Source of the DNA: Myxococcales bacterium
GTDB taxonomy: Bacteria; Myxococcota_A; Polyangia; Polyangiales; GCA-016699535
Length of the DNA stretch: 64,000 nt
Direction: 5' to 3'
NCBI GenBank assembly: GCA_016699535.1
Contig: CP064980.1
Span: 1,930,001-1,994,000, forward strand
Positions 1 through 8,416 of this stretch are shown here, piece by piece; within the stretch, counting starts at the first letter, position 1; every line of letters begins with the position of its first letter. The position numbers and the translations under genes were made by a program. The notes under the pieces were generated by a model. The model did no database searches and was not told where the DNA came from. It saw only the letters and a list, made by a program, of their open reading frames with translations.

Positions 1-1107
1 AGTCACGAAATAAATAATCCGTTGAGCTATGTCTTGGCCAATCTGGATTTTTGTCAAGTAGAGTTGACTAAACTGAAGGAACAATGGCGTGAGATTGATG
101 TAGACGAGTTGTGTGAGGTGATTCAAGAAGCTATCGAGGGTGGCGAACGCATTAAGAAAATTATTCAAGATGTACAAGCTTTTTCTCGCTATGAAGAAGG
201 TGATACTACCGAAGTTGACGTTGTTTCTACCATGCAAGGAGCGGTTAAGCTTCTGCACAATCAACTGCACCATCAAGTGCAGCTTGTAACCGATTTTCAA
301 GAGGTCCCACTTGTGATGGCTGATCGGTGGCGTCTTGAGCAGGTTTTTGTTAATCTTATTGTTAACGCTTTAAAAGCGATGGAACAAGACAACCCTAACA
401 AAGAAATCCGTCTGACGATACAAACTCGGCAGGACGGCAATGTTGTTGTTGAAGTCTGTGACAATGGAGTCGGGATTCCCGAGGAAGTCATGAGCCGTAT
501 TTTTGATCCGTTTTTTACAACACGCGATGTTGGAGAAGGTACAGGGCTTGGGTTGTCTATTTGTCGTACGATAATCAACGGTTTTCAGGGCGAGATAGAG
601 CTAATCAACAATGCCAACAAAGGCGTATCGGCGGTAGTTACTTTGTTGCGTGCGCAAGAATCTGAACGAAAAGTGGGTGCTGAACAAGGACTTGTGGAAG
701 GAAAGGATTTCGAAGAAATGGAAAAGCAAAGTGCCAAAGCCAGCATTCTGATTGTCGATGATGAAGAAAATGTAGGAAGAGCTCTGAAGCGTTTGTTGTC
801 CGGCTACGATACTCAAGTAAGCACGGACGCGAAAGAAGCGCTGGATTTGTATAAACATGACCATTTTGATTTGGTGCTTTGTGATCTTATGATGCCAGGA
901 ATGAATGGTATGGATTTATTCCATGAGCTAGAGAAATTGGGTTCCGATCACGCAGATCGCATGGTTTTTGCTACCGGCGGTGCGTTTACCCCGGCGGCAG
1001 AAAATTTTCTGAAATCAATACCGAATCCTTGGCTGCAGAAACCTTTTGCAAAAGACAAAACCATCGATTTGATTGAAACGCGTCTTTCGTCGTTGAGAGC
1101 AAGCTAA
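1..1107 (+). CDS. Hybrid sensor histidine kinase / response regulator, 5' truncated by window edge
   Basis: The reading frame is open from base 1, so the N-terminal sensor part lies outside the window. The first codons read SHEINNPLSYVLANL, an H-box whose His (bases 4-6) is the expected phosphoacceptor. A HATPase_c domain follows with the N box (VNLIVNALKAM), G1 (CDNGVGIP), F box (IFDPFFTT) and G2 (GEGTGLGLSI). After an acidic linker comes a receiver domain at about residues 245-365, with acidic DDE residues, the acceptor Asp in LVLCDLMMP, a Thr in VFATGG and the Lys in LQKPF. The product therefore autophosphorylates and can pass phosphate to its own C-terminal receiver. There is no DNA-binding output domain. 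The gene runs into the convergent binding-protein gene, with the stop codons overlapping at 1104-1107. Confidence 0.95.
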   Translation, partial: SHEINNPLSYVLANLDFCQVELTKLKEQWREIDVDELCEVIQEAIEGGERIKKIIQDVQAFSRYEEGDTTEVDVVSTMQGAVKLLHNQLHHQVQLVTDFQEVPLVMADRWRLEQVFVNLIVNALKAMEQDNPNKEIRLTIQTRQDGNVVVEVCDNGVGIPEEVMSRIFDPFFTTRDVGEGTGLGLSICRTIINGFQGEIELINNANKGVSAVVTLLRAQESERKVGAEQGLVEGKDFEEMEKQSAKASILIVDDEENVGRALKRLLSGYDTQVSTDAKEALDLYKHDHFDLVLCDLMMPGMNGMDLFHELEKLGSDHADRMVFATGGAFTPAAENFLKSIPNPWLQKPFAKDKTIDLIETRLSSLRAS

Positions 1108-1604
1108 GGGGCTTTTGTATTGGGCATTCGCAGAGGATAGCCGGGCTGGCCACATTTGTATTTATCAACGGTGAGCAAAGCCGCTTTACCGCGATAGTAT
1201 TTCAGAGGTATATAGGAAATAGCGCCTGGGATTTTGGCTATGACTTTTTCTAGCAATAACAGCGAAGGAATTGTCCTGATCGATCGAGCGTTTCCACGAA
1301 TTTTTTGATCGACCCAAAAGCGACCAGCTTCTTCTGGGCTCATGTTTAGGACCGCTCTGTCAAAAGCAACGCGTATTGAGTTTCCTGCCGGCAGGTTGAA
1401 GGGACGAATGCGAACTCCAGATGGAGCATTGTTGGGGTTGGCTATGAAAATGTCGCGTAAAAGAGAATGAGATACCGACGAGAGTTTTGTTGTTTCTGAA
1501 GCGATAACACATAGGGCTTCATCGTTATGGTCGCCGGCGTTTGCGTCTTTTACTCCTAGAAGCAAAGTTAATGTGACGACGAGTATTTGAATTAGCAATG
1601 GCAA
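1104..1604 (-). CDS. PstS-like periplasmic substrate-binding protein (PBP-like)
   Basis: A 166-residue protein with a signal peptide (hydrophobic LLIQILVVTLTLLLG, then cleavage near ANA). The rest resembles the short PstS-like (PBP_like_2) family: the region around LLRDIFIANPNN, a Gly-rich ligand loop, a conserved RFWVDQKIRG segment and a C-terminal IPGAISYIPL stretch. Such proteins bind phosphate or related oxyanions. The short length and the absence of ABC permease genes nearby suggest a sensory or accessory role. The TTG start at 1604 is chosen because a strong TAAGGAG Shine-Dalgarno sits five bases upstream; that motif contains the stop codon of the barrel gene, so translation is probably coupled. 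It is the last gene of a four-gene minus-strand operon with a sensor kinase. Confidence 0.82.
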   Translation of the reverse strand: MPLLIQILVVTLTLLLGVKDANAGDHNDEALCVIASETTKLSSVSHSLLRDIFIANPNNAPSGVRIRPFNLPAGNSIRVAFDRAVLNMSPEEAGRFWVDQKIRGNARSIRTIPSLLLLEKVIAKIPGAISYIPLKYYRGKAALLTVDKYKCGQPGYPLRMPNTKAP

Positions 1605-1613
1605 TTGAACTCC

Positions 1614-3083
1614 TTAGAAAAACCAAGCCACTTGAAATGAAAGTCCGTTTAGTGGGGCTCCAAATACGGTATCGGATGGTGCGCCCGGTAAAACAACACG
1701 GATGTACTCTCCTTTCAATACGACGTTTGGGATCGGTCGTATATTCAATCCAGCGATTAGTATGACAGTGCGTTCTGAGATTTTTGTCCCCGAATTGTAG
1801 AGTTCCCCACTTACATAAGGTCGTATCCCAAACCATGGCAGTTCATACATGGTGATGAGATAGGAGCCCCATGCTCGGCGGTTCGAAGCGTATGCTCCAG
1901 GATAGACTTCAGGGCGTTTCCCGTTCTTATAACTTAGCTCATTAACAACCGCCTCTGCTTGAAAGAGCCAGGGGCCTAGCGTCCATCGAGCATCGGCTGC
2001 CATCGAGAACTCGGTGAATTGTTCATTGAGTGGCCGTCGAACCGCAGCATCAATGGTACTCAGTACAGCTCCGCGGTCTGTGTACTCGCCCCAGTAGCCT
2101 GAAAGGCCAAGTTGCAGATCACCCAACCACTGTCCCCTAAGATACAGACGGCCGCCCAACGCCTTGTTATTGTCGAGATCCTGATACGAATCGACTGGTC
2201 CACGACCATTGGATACCGTCAGATGGTAACCTACGGTTGTATGGCCCATGGAGCTTGAGCCAAGCAGCTGTAGTCCCGTCTGGCGTTCAGGAAAGAGCTG
2301 CTCTCCGATAATGTATGGTCGATTTATGGTAATTACCGTAGGCGAGCCGTGATCGACGTTCCAGATGCCGTAAGGTGTGAGCCAGATGCCCGCACGTAGG
2401 GTGGCCATTGGATGGGCTGTATATTCGACCCACGCCCGCTCGATTTCTACCCCTCCCCAACGCAATGGCCTGTTCGTCTCGCTGTAGTCTGCAACCGAGG
2501 TGTTTTGTCGGTTGGCTGTACCGGATGGCGACAGGGTACTTGTGTCTAGTGCACCGTTTGGCAGTAGCAAAAAACGAATCTCAGATAAGCTTCGCCAATT
2601 TTCTGCTAACTTAGCATCAAGATAAAGATTTAGATTTCCAAGTGCAAAACTGGAGTATGGATCGTGAACATTGGACCACGAATCGGCACTGTCATAAAGC
2701 GGCACATTCAAAGTAAAATCGGAAAATCCGTACAACTGCAATGACGGTTCGTTTTCCTTGTAGGCCTCAAGCGACGAAGCCTCGGCAAGAGCGACTTCGT
2801 CGAGTAATAATTCATCTGTGTTCCGCTCGTCGATATCTACATCAACGCTGTCATCGTTAAGCTTTTTTGAAGAGCTTTCTTCCTTTTGTTTGGCGTCGGT
2901 CTGTTTGACGTCCCCCGAAGGAGTGGAGGGCTTATCCTCGGCCGGCTGCTTCTGAGACTCTTTTTTTACTGTCTCATCCTGCGCCGCCAAGCTCTGATCT
3001 TGTGCTGTTGCAATCGAGCTTTGAGTGATCAGAACGAAAACACCGGTACATAAAACGGAATTTCTACTGAGGTTCTTTTTCAT
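1614..3083 (-). CDS. Outer-membrane beta-barrel (porin-like) protein
   Basis: A 489-residue protein with a signal peptide (positively charged start, hydrophobic core, cleavage after IATAQ). A low-complexity, charged, Lys/Glu/Asp/Ser-rich linker covers about residues 30-105. From about residue 110 onward there are alternating amphipathic strands rich in Tyr, Trp and Gly, ending FQVAWFF; a terminal Phe is the usual signal for BAM-mediated outer-membrane insertion. The family is close to phosphate-selective-porin-like or uncharacterised porins; substrate is unknown. A Shine-Dalgarno AAGGA lies eight bases before the ATG. Thirteen bases separate it from the lipoprotein gene upstream, and its stop overlaps the Shine-Dalgarno of the PstS-like gene, which supports a shared role in oxyanion uptake or sensing. 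Confidence 0.82.
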   Translation of the reverse strand: MKKNLSRNSVLCTGVFVLITQSSIATAQDQSLAAQDETVKKESQKQPAEDKPSTPSGDVKQTDAKQKEESSSKKLNDDSVDVDIDERNTDELLLDEVALAEASSLEAYKENEPSLQLYGFSDFTLNVPLYDSADSWSNVHDPYSSFALGNLNLYLDAKLAENWRSLSEIRFLLLPNGALDTSTLSPSGTANRQNTSVADYSETNRPLRWGGVEIERAWVEYTAHPMATLRAGIWLTPYGIWNVDHGSPTVITINRPYIIGEQLFPERQTGLQLLGSSSMGHTTVGYHLTVSNGRGPVDSYQDLDNNKALGGRLYLRGQWLGDLQLGLSGYWGEYTDRGAVLSTIDAAVRRPLNEQFTEFSMAADARWTLGPWLFQAEAVVNELSYKNGKRPEVYPGAYASNRRAWGSYLITMYELPWFGIRPYVSGELYNSGTKISERTVILIAGLNIRPIPNVVLKGEYIRVVLPGAPSDTVFGAPLNGLSFQVAWFF

Positions 3084-3095
3084 TCGATCGTTTCC

Positions 3096-3584
3096 TTAGA
3101 TTTTCCATGGCTCGCAACTTACCGTCACATTATCAACGGGGCGTTTGCAGTAGTTGGTCGTTGCAGTTCGCTCGCATATATAGCCCTCAGTTAACTCGCA
3201 ATCTTCATCTGTCGTGCATCCTGAAACGGTGCAGTAGCCACTGTCAGCTCCCTCCGGTCTAAAACAATAACTGTAAATCGGATCCGCGCACCCCTCGGTC
3301 TCATTGCATTCTGTGCCCAAGGCTTCAGCAAAACAGGCACAGCTCAGAGGCGATCTTTGAAATCCATCTAAGCACTGGCAACTTGAACCAATTGCGATTT
3401 CATTTTCACCGCATGGGATACAGCCGTCGTCTCCGAGCACCTCAGCAGGCGGGCAGGAACAAAGGCCGTATCGATCCAGTATTTGCCCTGCTTCACATCG
3501 CTCGTTGTTGTCCACCAAGCATGACAGTGCGAGCAGAATCACTACTAAAAAACCAACTGTTTTCAGCCAAGGTAAATGGTTCAT
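3096..3584 (-). CDS. Cys-rich predicted lipoprotein
   Basis: A secreted protein of about 162 residues. The N-terminus has a hydrophobic segment ending LLALSC, a good lipobox, so the mature protein should begin with a lipidated Cys. The mature part contains about twenty cysteines in repeats of the type CxCPPAE, CIPCGEN, CQCLDG and CTTDEDCELTEGYIC, similar to the dickkopf-like or EGF-like Cys-rich repeats common in myxobacterial surface proteins. I chose the ATG at 3584 because GGAG stands five bases before it; ATGs at 3587 and 3599 are alternatives. It sits between the sensor kinase gene and the barrel gene in the same operon. A surface-exposed binding or scaffold role is inferred; no enzyme motif was seen. 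Confidence 0.8.
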   Translation of the reverse strand: MNHLPWLKTVGFLVVILLALSCLVDNNERCEAGQILDRYGLCSCPPAEVLGDDGCIPCGENEIAIGSSCQCLDGFQRSPLSCACFAEALGTECNETEGCADPIYSYCFRPEGADSGYCTVSGCTTDEDCELTEGYICERTATTNYCKRPVDNVTVSCEPWKI

Positions 3585-3659
3585 CATCACTCCAAACATG
3601 TTGTGTGAAACAAAGTTAATTTATGCTCGTGGACCGTTTGTGTGACCAAAGAAAAATTT

Positions 3660-5249
3660 TCAGTTTGGTGGCTCAATGGGAAGTTCCAGGTGAAATATAG
3701 CCCCCTGTCCAATACCTTTGCTATGCATGGTGAGGTCGCCGCCAAGTTCTTTGGCGGCATTTGCGCTGTTGTGCAGACCAAAACCGTGCCCTCCTACTTT
3801 TGTTGTAAAACCATAGTTAAAGATTTTCATTGCAACCTGTGGATTGATGCCAGTGCCCGTGTCTTCGACCTCTAGCGCAACAGACTGATCCGAGCTCGCA
3901 GTTCGTATGGTGATAGACCGTTTGTCTTTGTCAATGTCCATAAGTGCATCTCGCGCGTTGCTAAGCAAGTTGACGACAATTTGGAAAACTTTGTGCCGAT
4001 CAATTGAAATAAATTTCTCATCATGAAACTCTTTTTGCACGGCGATATGATGCCGTTTGAACGACGAGGAGTTCATACGTAACACTTCCTCAACCAGTAA
4101 GCTGATTTTGGTGTTTTCGACTGCTCCAACGACTGCTTTTGCATGAGCTTGTTGTTGCGAGACAATCACTTTTACATGGTCGATGTTCGATTGCAGGGAT
4201 TTGAGCTCCTCGTTAATGTTCATCTTCTCCTCGCCGAGCGATTGATCAACTAGCTTTAGAAGCCGAAACATCTTTTTTTCGCGCTCCTCATCCCTTGCTC
4301 GTTGTTGTCGGTCGCTGTCTTGTTGCTCAAGAGCAGACACAATTTGGTGCAGAGTAGAGCTTTTTGATTTGTCCAACTTTTCTTTGATGAGGTTTGCGGA
4401 AACATTAATGCTGTTTAGGACATTGCCTACGTTATGGAGCACACACACCGCCACGTCAGCCATGCCTGCTTTGCGGCAAGCCTGAACGAGTTCAGTCTGG
4501 ATTTTTTGCATTTTTATAAGGTTTATTTCGAGTTCTTCGTTTGCAGTTTGTAAATCAGCGGTTCGCTTTAGGACCTTGTTCTCAAGTGTGACGCTTAATT
4601 CCCGAAAACTCTTTAGACTTGACTCCGTTAGTTTTACAATTGGCCCGACATAAAAGCGTACAAAAGCCAGACTGAGTACAAGAGCAAACGCACAGCCCAG
4701 CGCAATCAGGAGTATGAAGTTTTCCAAAGCTAGATTTCCGACGTTCAGGCGTGCTTTGGAGACGGCTACTGCTACTTTCCCTATTTTGACGCCTTCAATT
4801 ACCGAGAACTTCCGAGCGATGAAGTAATGCTCTGTTTCATGAAAATCTTTTTCATCGTTCATAAAGCTGCGCCAATCGAGCTCTCTAGGCCATTTTCCTT
4901 GGTGCCACAGGGCCTCGTTATCCTCGTTTAAGACGACTACAGCGACCACGTCTCCGGGGCTATTAAGAAGGCGATAGGCTTGGTTTACCGCATGGATGTC
5001 CATGGCAGCTATTCCGTAGTCCGCCCGCATGGCCATCTCTTCGGCGAGTTGCAACGTTCGCCATTTTAGATCTTTACGCACTTCCTGATTGATGGCCTCA
5101 ATGGTGTTTCTTGCGAACAAGAGAAAAAGGCTAGTGACACCTAGGATGAGTATTGTGTTGAACACAATTAGGGTGACACTCAATCGCGTGCTCGATAGCA
5201 AGCGTGATGTGTGACTGCCTTCTGAGCTCATTCGCTTCGAGTTAAACAA
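3660..5249 (-). CDS. Membrane sensor histidine kinase
   Basis: A 529-residue kinase with a first membrane helix at about residues 25-48, an extracytoplasmic sensor region to about 180, and a second membrane helix at about 183-205 (ILLIALGCAFALVLSLAFV). A coiled-coil linker rich in Leu, Glu and Lys follows, then a phosphoacceptor motif around VLHNVGNVLNSINVS, and a C-terminal HATPase_c with VNLLSNARDAL, EDTGTGI, GFTTKVGGHGFGLH. The HNVGN form of the H box is typical of a known subgroup. The start is TTG at 5249, supported by AAGGA five bases upstream; an ATG at 5231 is the alternative. No response regulator is in this operon, whose later genes encode a lipoprotein, a barrel and a PstS-like protein; that binding protein may feed the sensor. 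The cognate regulator may be elsewhere. Confidence 0.9.
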   Translation of the reverse strand: MFNSKRMSSEGSHTSRLLSSTRLSVTLIVFNTILILGVTSLFLLFARNTIEAINQEVRKDLKWRTLQLAEEMAMRADYGIAAMDIHAVNQAYRLLNSPGDVVAVVVLNEDNEALWHQGKWPRELDWRSFMNDEKDFHETEHYFIARKFSVIEGVKIGKVAVAVSKARLNVGNLALENFILLIALGCAFALVLSLAFVRFYVGPIVKLTESSLKSFRELSVTLENKVLKRTADLQTANEELEINLIKMQKIQTELVQACRKAGMADVAVCVLHNVGNVLNSINVSANLIKEKLDKSKSSTLHQIVSALEQQDSDRQQRARDEEREKKMFRLLKLVDQSLGEEKMNINEELKSLQSNIDHVKVIVSQQQAHAKAVVGAVENTKISLLVEEVLRMNSSSFKRHHIAVQKEFHDEKFISIDRHKVFQIVVNLLSNARDALMDIDKDKRSITIRTASSDQSVALEVEDTGTGINPQVAMKIFNYGFTTKVGGHGFGLHNSANAAKELGGDLTMHSKGIGQGAIFHLELPIEPPN

Positions 5250-5428
5250 AAAATCCTTCTTTCCTCCGTGTAGAACGGTAGTTAGCGTTAAAACTTGAAT
5301 GATTTTGTTGTTTTGTTCTCATGATGCATGGCCTTAACCTGTCGGTCGGTGTGCTCATGCCATCACGGAAGTGTTTTTGAGGACTATTTTGCAGCTAAGA
5401 GCCTTGCTGTCTTGCTACACGCTATTGG

Positions 5429-5938
5429 CTAACCGTTGTGAGCGATGTTGGCCGCTTGGCTTAAAATGCCACTGGTGACGCGTAGGCGTCGTGATAGTTC
5501 ACGGGCTATATTGGTAATGAGCGCTGCATAGGTGCGCATGTCACGATCAAATATAAGAGTGCGTATTTGCTGTGCGCTCAAGGGAAGTAAAATGCTTGGC
5601 GCGAGAGCTCGCACAGAGGCAGAACGGGGCTGAGGGTCAAGCAACGACATTTCACCAAACCAGCCGCCGGGTCCGAGCATGGCAACACGGACAAATTGAT
5701 TGCCTTTGTCAAGACTCTTAACGACTTCGAGTTCGCCACTTAGGACGACATAAAGCGAAAGATCTTGCTTTCCTTCGGATACGATTTCCACACCCGTTTC
5801 GATAGGCTGAGGTTTGAGTTCACTTTCCAGAATCGCCAAAGTCTCTTCATCAAAGTTATGAAACAATGACAGTCGCGATAGCGTTGCCCGGGTTATTGCA
5901 AAATGCTCTTTGGTATCTTCTCTTAAGTACATGTCCAT
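5429..5938 (-). CDS. Cyclic-nucleotide-binding domain protein
   Basis: A 169-residue protein made almost entirely of one CAP-family cNMP-binding beta-barrel: SLYVVLSGELEVV, then the phosphate-binding cassette GWFGEMSLLDPQPRSASVRA with the conserved Glu and Arg, followed by a C-terminal helix. No helix-turn-helix follows, so it is not itself a Crp-type transcription factor; it probably acts as a ligand-sensing regulatory subunit. It overlaps the 3' end of panC by 16 bases and an AGGTG motif precedes its ATG, so it is translated from the panB-panC message. Whether it regulates pantothenate synthesis is only an inference from position. Confidence 0.88.
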   Translation of the reverse strand: MDMYLREDTKEHFAITRATLSRLSLFHNFDEETLAILESELKPQPIETGVEIVSEGKQDLSLYVVLSGELEVVKSLDKGNQFVRVAMLGPGGWFGEMSLLDPQPRSASVRALAPSILLPLSAQQIRTLIFDRDMRTYAALITNIARELSRRLRVTSGILSQAANIAHNG

Positions 5939-6789
5939 AGGGTTTCACCTAGCACCATGTTATCGATAAGACGGGTTTGACCCAAATAGCCCGCGAAGGC
6001 CACGACAGCACCTTTGAATGCCGAACCTGACAGTTCCGTCATGTTTTCCGGATCAAACATGCCAAAATAGTCTATTTTGTCCATGTTTTCTTGCAAAATA
6101 ACTTTAGCCTGCGCCAGGGCTTTTTGAGGGTCTTTTTGCCCGACTGCAAAGGCTTTCGCTGTTTCAAGCAGTGCTTGGGGAATTGCACAGGCTCGTTTGT
6201 AAGCTTTTTCATCGAGGTAGGCGTTGCGCGAAGAGAGCGCTAAGCCGCGTCTGTCTCTCACAATGGGCGCAGCGATCAGTGATACAGGAAGGTTGAGATC
6301 CTGGACCATGCGTTCAATGATCTTGAACTGTTGATAGTCTTTGCGTCCAAAGACTGCAGTGCACGGACCGCAAAGATTGAATAGTTTTAGAACAACTGTG
6401 CAAACACCATCAAAATGACCAGGTCGAAATTGACCTTCAAGGACCGTGGCGAGTTTTGGTACACTTACGGTGGTTTGATAGCCTTGTGGGTACATGGATT
6501 GCACAGTAGGCGCAAAGACCGTATCCACGCCCGCGTTTGTGCACCGTTCAAGATCCTTGTCCAGTGTTCTCGGGTAGAGGGCTAAGTCTTCTTTTGGGCC
6601 AAATTGAGTGGGGTTAACAAAGATACTCACCACGCAGATATCGGCTTGCTCTTTTGCGAGGCGAACAAGTTCGAGATGGCCATGGTGCAATGCTCCCATC
6701 GTAGGAACGAAGGCAATACTCTTTCCTTCGATGCGTTGATGGTTGCAGCGTTGATAAAACTCGTTAGCTTCCCTAACGAGGGTGGTCAC
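5923..6789 (-). CDS. panC: Pantothenate synthetase
   Basis: A 288-residue protein of normal family length. It joins pantoate and beta-alanine with ATP to make pantothenate, the precursor of coenzyme A. Visible family motifs are the ATP-binding VPTMGALHHGHLELV, the pantoate-binding FVNPTQFGPKEDLALYPR, GHFDGVCTVV, FGRKDYQQ and the C-terminal SSRNAYL. The start codon is GTG at 6789, overlapping the panB stop by four bases (GTGA), so the two are translationally coupled. Confidence 0.97.
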   Translation of the reverse strand: MTTLVREANEFYQRCNHQRIEGKSIAFVPTMGALHHGHLELVRLAKEQADICVVSIFVNPTQFGPKEDLALYPRTLDKDLERCTNAGVDTVFAPTVQSMYPQGYQTTVSVPKLATVLEGQFRPGHFDGVCTVVLKLFNLCGPCTAVFGRKDYQQFKIIERMVQDLNLPVSLIAAPIVRDRRGLALSSRNAYLDEKAYKRACAIPQALLETAKAFAVGQKDPQKALAQAKVILQENMDKIDYFGMFDPENMTELSGSAFKGAVVAFAGYLGQTRLIDNMVLGETLWTCT

Positions 6790-7694
6790 GTATCACTCAC
6801 GATGTGCAGATTCGGCTTTGAAGGCGACGGCTCGGAAGGTTCTTTTTTGTTTTTTTCGTAGGTGTGTTCCATCTCCGGAAAACGACCGTGTTGCACATCG
6901 TCGATAAAGCGCGCAGTGGCTTTGATTCCCTGCTCAAAAAAATTGGAATAATGCTTGACGAAACGAGGCGCAGGATCAGGGCTGAGGCCCAATAGATCGT
7001 AGCCAACAAGAACCTGTCCATCGCAAGTTGGGCTTGCACCGATCCCAATCGTTGGAATGTCGAGACTCTCGGTAATGGCTTGTGCCAAATCTTCTGGCAC
7101 AGCTTCGATGACAAGTGCGTAGGCTCCAGCGTCTTGAATGGCTTTGGCGTCTTGAATAATTGAGTCGGCCTCTTTTGGGTCACGACCTTGTACACGAAAG
7201 CCGCCGTAACGATGGACGCTCTGCGGCGTGAGCCCAACATGGCCCATGACTGGAATGCCTGCATTGACCAAGGCTTCAACGGTTTTTGCGCTTCTTAACC
7301 CACCTTCGAGTTTGACGGCTTGGGCCTGGCCTTCAGAGAGACAACGCCCCGCGTTGCGTAGGGTTTGTTCGGTCGAAAGATGATAGCTCATAAAGGGAAG
7401 ATCGGCGACGAGATGCGCGCGATAGCTTCCACGTGCGACGGCTTTGCAGTGGTAGATGATTTCATCGATACTAACGGCTAGGGTGTTTGGATGGCCTTGA
7501 ATCACCATTCCGAGCGAATCACCCACAAGCAAGGCATCCACGCCCGCGTCGTCAAAAATACGCGCAAAGGTTGCATCGTAGGCGGTGACCATAGTGATGC
7601 GAGTATTGTTTTTACGCTGGGATAGTTCAGGGGCACCAAGGCGTGAGTTCTGCTTGGCTTTTGTAGCTGGCTGGTTCATGGAATGCTCTGCCAT
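6786..7694 (-). CDS. panB: 3-methyl-2-oxobutanoate hydroxymethyltransferase
   Basis: A 302-residue protein that makes ketopantoate from alpha-ketoisovalerate and 5,10-methylene-THF, the first committed step of pantothenate synthesis. Motifs: MVTAYDATFARIFDDAG, the metal-site region LLVGDSLGMVIQG, DLPFMSY, KLEGG, GHVGLTPQS and GIGASPTCDGQVLV. The C-terminus carries a short charged tail rich in Lys, Glu, Pro and Ser beyond the usual family end. It is the first gene of a panB-panC-cNMP operon. The 237 bases upstream separate it divergently from rimB and should hold both promoters. Confidence 0.97.
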   Translation of the reverse strand: MAEHSMNQPATKAKQNSRLGAPELSQRKNNTRITMVTAYDATFARIFDDAGVDALLVGDSLGMVIQGHPNTLAVSIDEIIYHCKAVARGSYRAHLVADLPFMSYHLSTEQTLRNAGRCLSEGQAQAVKLEGGLRSAKTVEALVNAGIPVMGHVGLTPQSVHRYGGFRVQGRDPKEADSIIQDAKAIQDAGAYALVIEAVPEDLAQAITESLDIPTIGIGASPTCDGQVLVGYDLLGLSPDPAPRFVKHYSNFFEQGIKATARFIDDVQHGRFPEMEHTYEKNKKEPSEPSPSKPNLHIVSDT

Positions 7695-7788
7695 CGATCG
7701 CGGCCGAAGTAAGTTTCGGTCCCCGTCTAGACACGGCCTAGACTACCATAATTGTCAAGCTCTTCAACGACCGGAGAGGGGGCGTTCA

Positions 7789-7810
7789 ATTAAGCGATGA
7801 ATTGCTTAAT
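7789..7810. promoter_or_regulatory. Inverted repeat in the panB/rimB divergent intergenic region
   Basis: ATTAAGC and GCTTAAT form a perfect 7-bp inverted repeat with an 8-base spacer. It lies midway between two divergent genes, so an operator is possible, but nothing else supports this. Confidence 0.25.
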
Positions 7811-7931
7811 GTGCCGAGATTTTTTCTATTTGCTGGAAGACGATGGCGGGGTTATCTTCGCAAGCTTGTTTATGGGGGCTGCTCTAAGATGATGGATCGA
7901 GCCAGTTCCTTCTAAGAGGGAACGTATCTCC

Positions 7932-8416
7932 ATGGTGAAAAAAAAGCAGTCCACTGCACCAATAAAAAAAGTCATCGGGTGGCGTGAGTGGCTGTGTTTG
8001 CCGGATCTTGGTGTGCAAAGCATCAAAGCCAAGGTCGATACCGGAGCGCGCAGCTCCTCGCTGCATGCTTTTGATGTTTCCATAGAGCAAAGCCCGGAGG
8101 GGCGACTGGTTAGCTTTAAAGTGCATCCTATTCAGCATGATTCGAAAAGCACCGTAAGCTGTCGTGTTCCTTTATTTGATCAGCGATGGGTTCGTAGCTC
8201 TAACGGTAAACGAGAGTATCGTCCAGTGATTCGAACAACGGTTGAATCATGGATGAACAATGGTTGATTGATTTGACTTTGACTTCCCGAGATGTCATGG
8301 GCTTTCGAATGTTGCTTGGACGGGAAGCCATTCGAAAACGTTTTTTAGTGGATGCTGGTCGGTCCTTTCTTGGTGACGCGACTAGACTTTTCCAAGCTAG
8401 GCAAAGCGAGTTATGA
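7932..8416 (+). CDS. rimB: RimB-type retropepsin-like 'ATP-dependent zinc protease', frameshifted
   Basis: The N-terminal part (7932-8267) has the family signature GWREWLCLPDLG, the aspartic-protease-like KVDTGARSSSLHA and VHPIQHD, then runs into a stop after VESWMNNG. The missing C-terminal half is in another frame from the ATG at 8249 to the TGA at 8416 and reads WLIDLTLTSRDVMGF and MLLGREAIRKRFLVD, exactly the family's second half. Adding one base near 8246-8250 restores a continuous protein of about 161 residues with normal spacing. In the family RimB works with RimK on ribosomal protein S6 or related glutamylated substrates. The reconstructed stop overlaps the rimK ATG (ATGA), so the pair is coupled. 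The break could be a sequencing error or a real mutation. Confidence 0.85.

Noticed and set aside
8240..8270. Programmed -1 frameshift in rimB
   Set aside because: No slippery heptamer and no downstream stem or internal Shine-Dalgarno could be seen; single-base loss explains it better.
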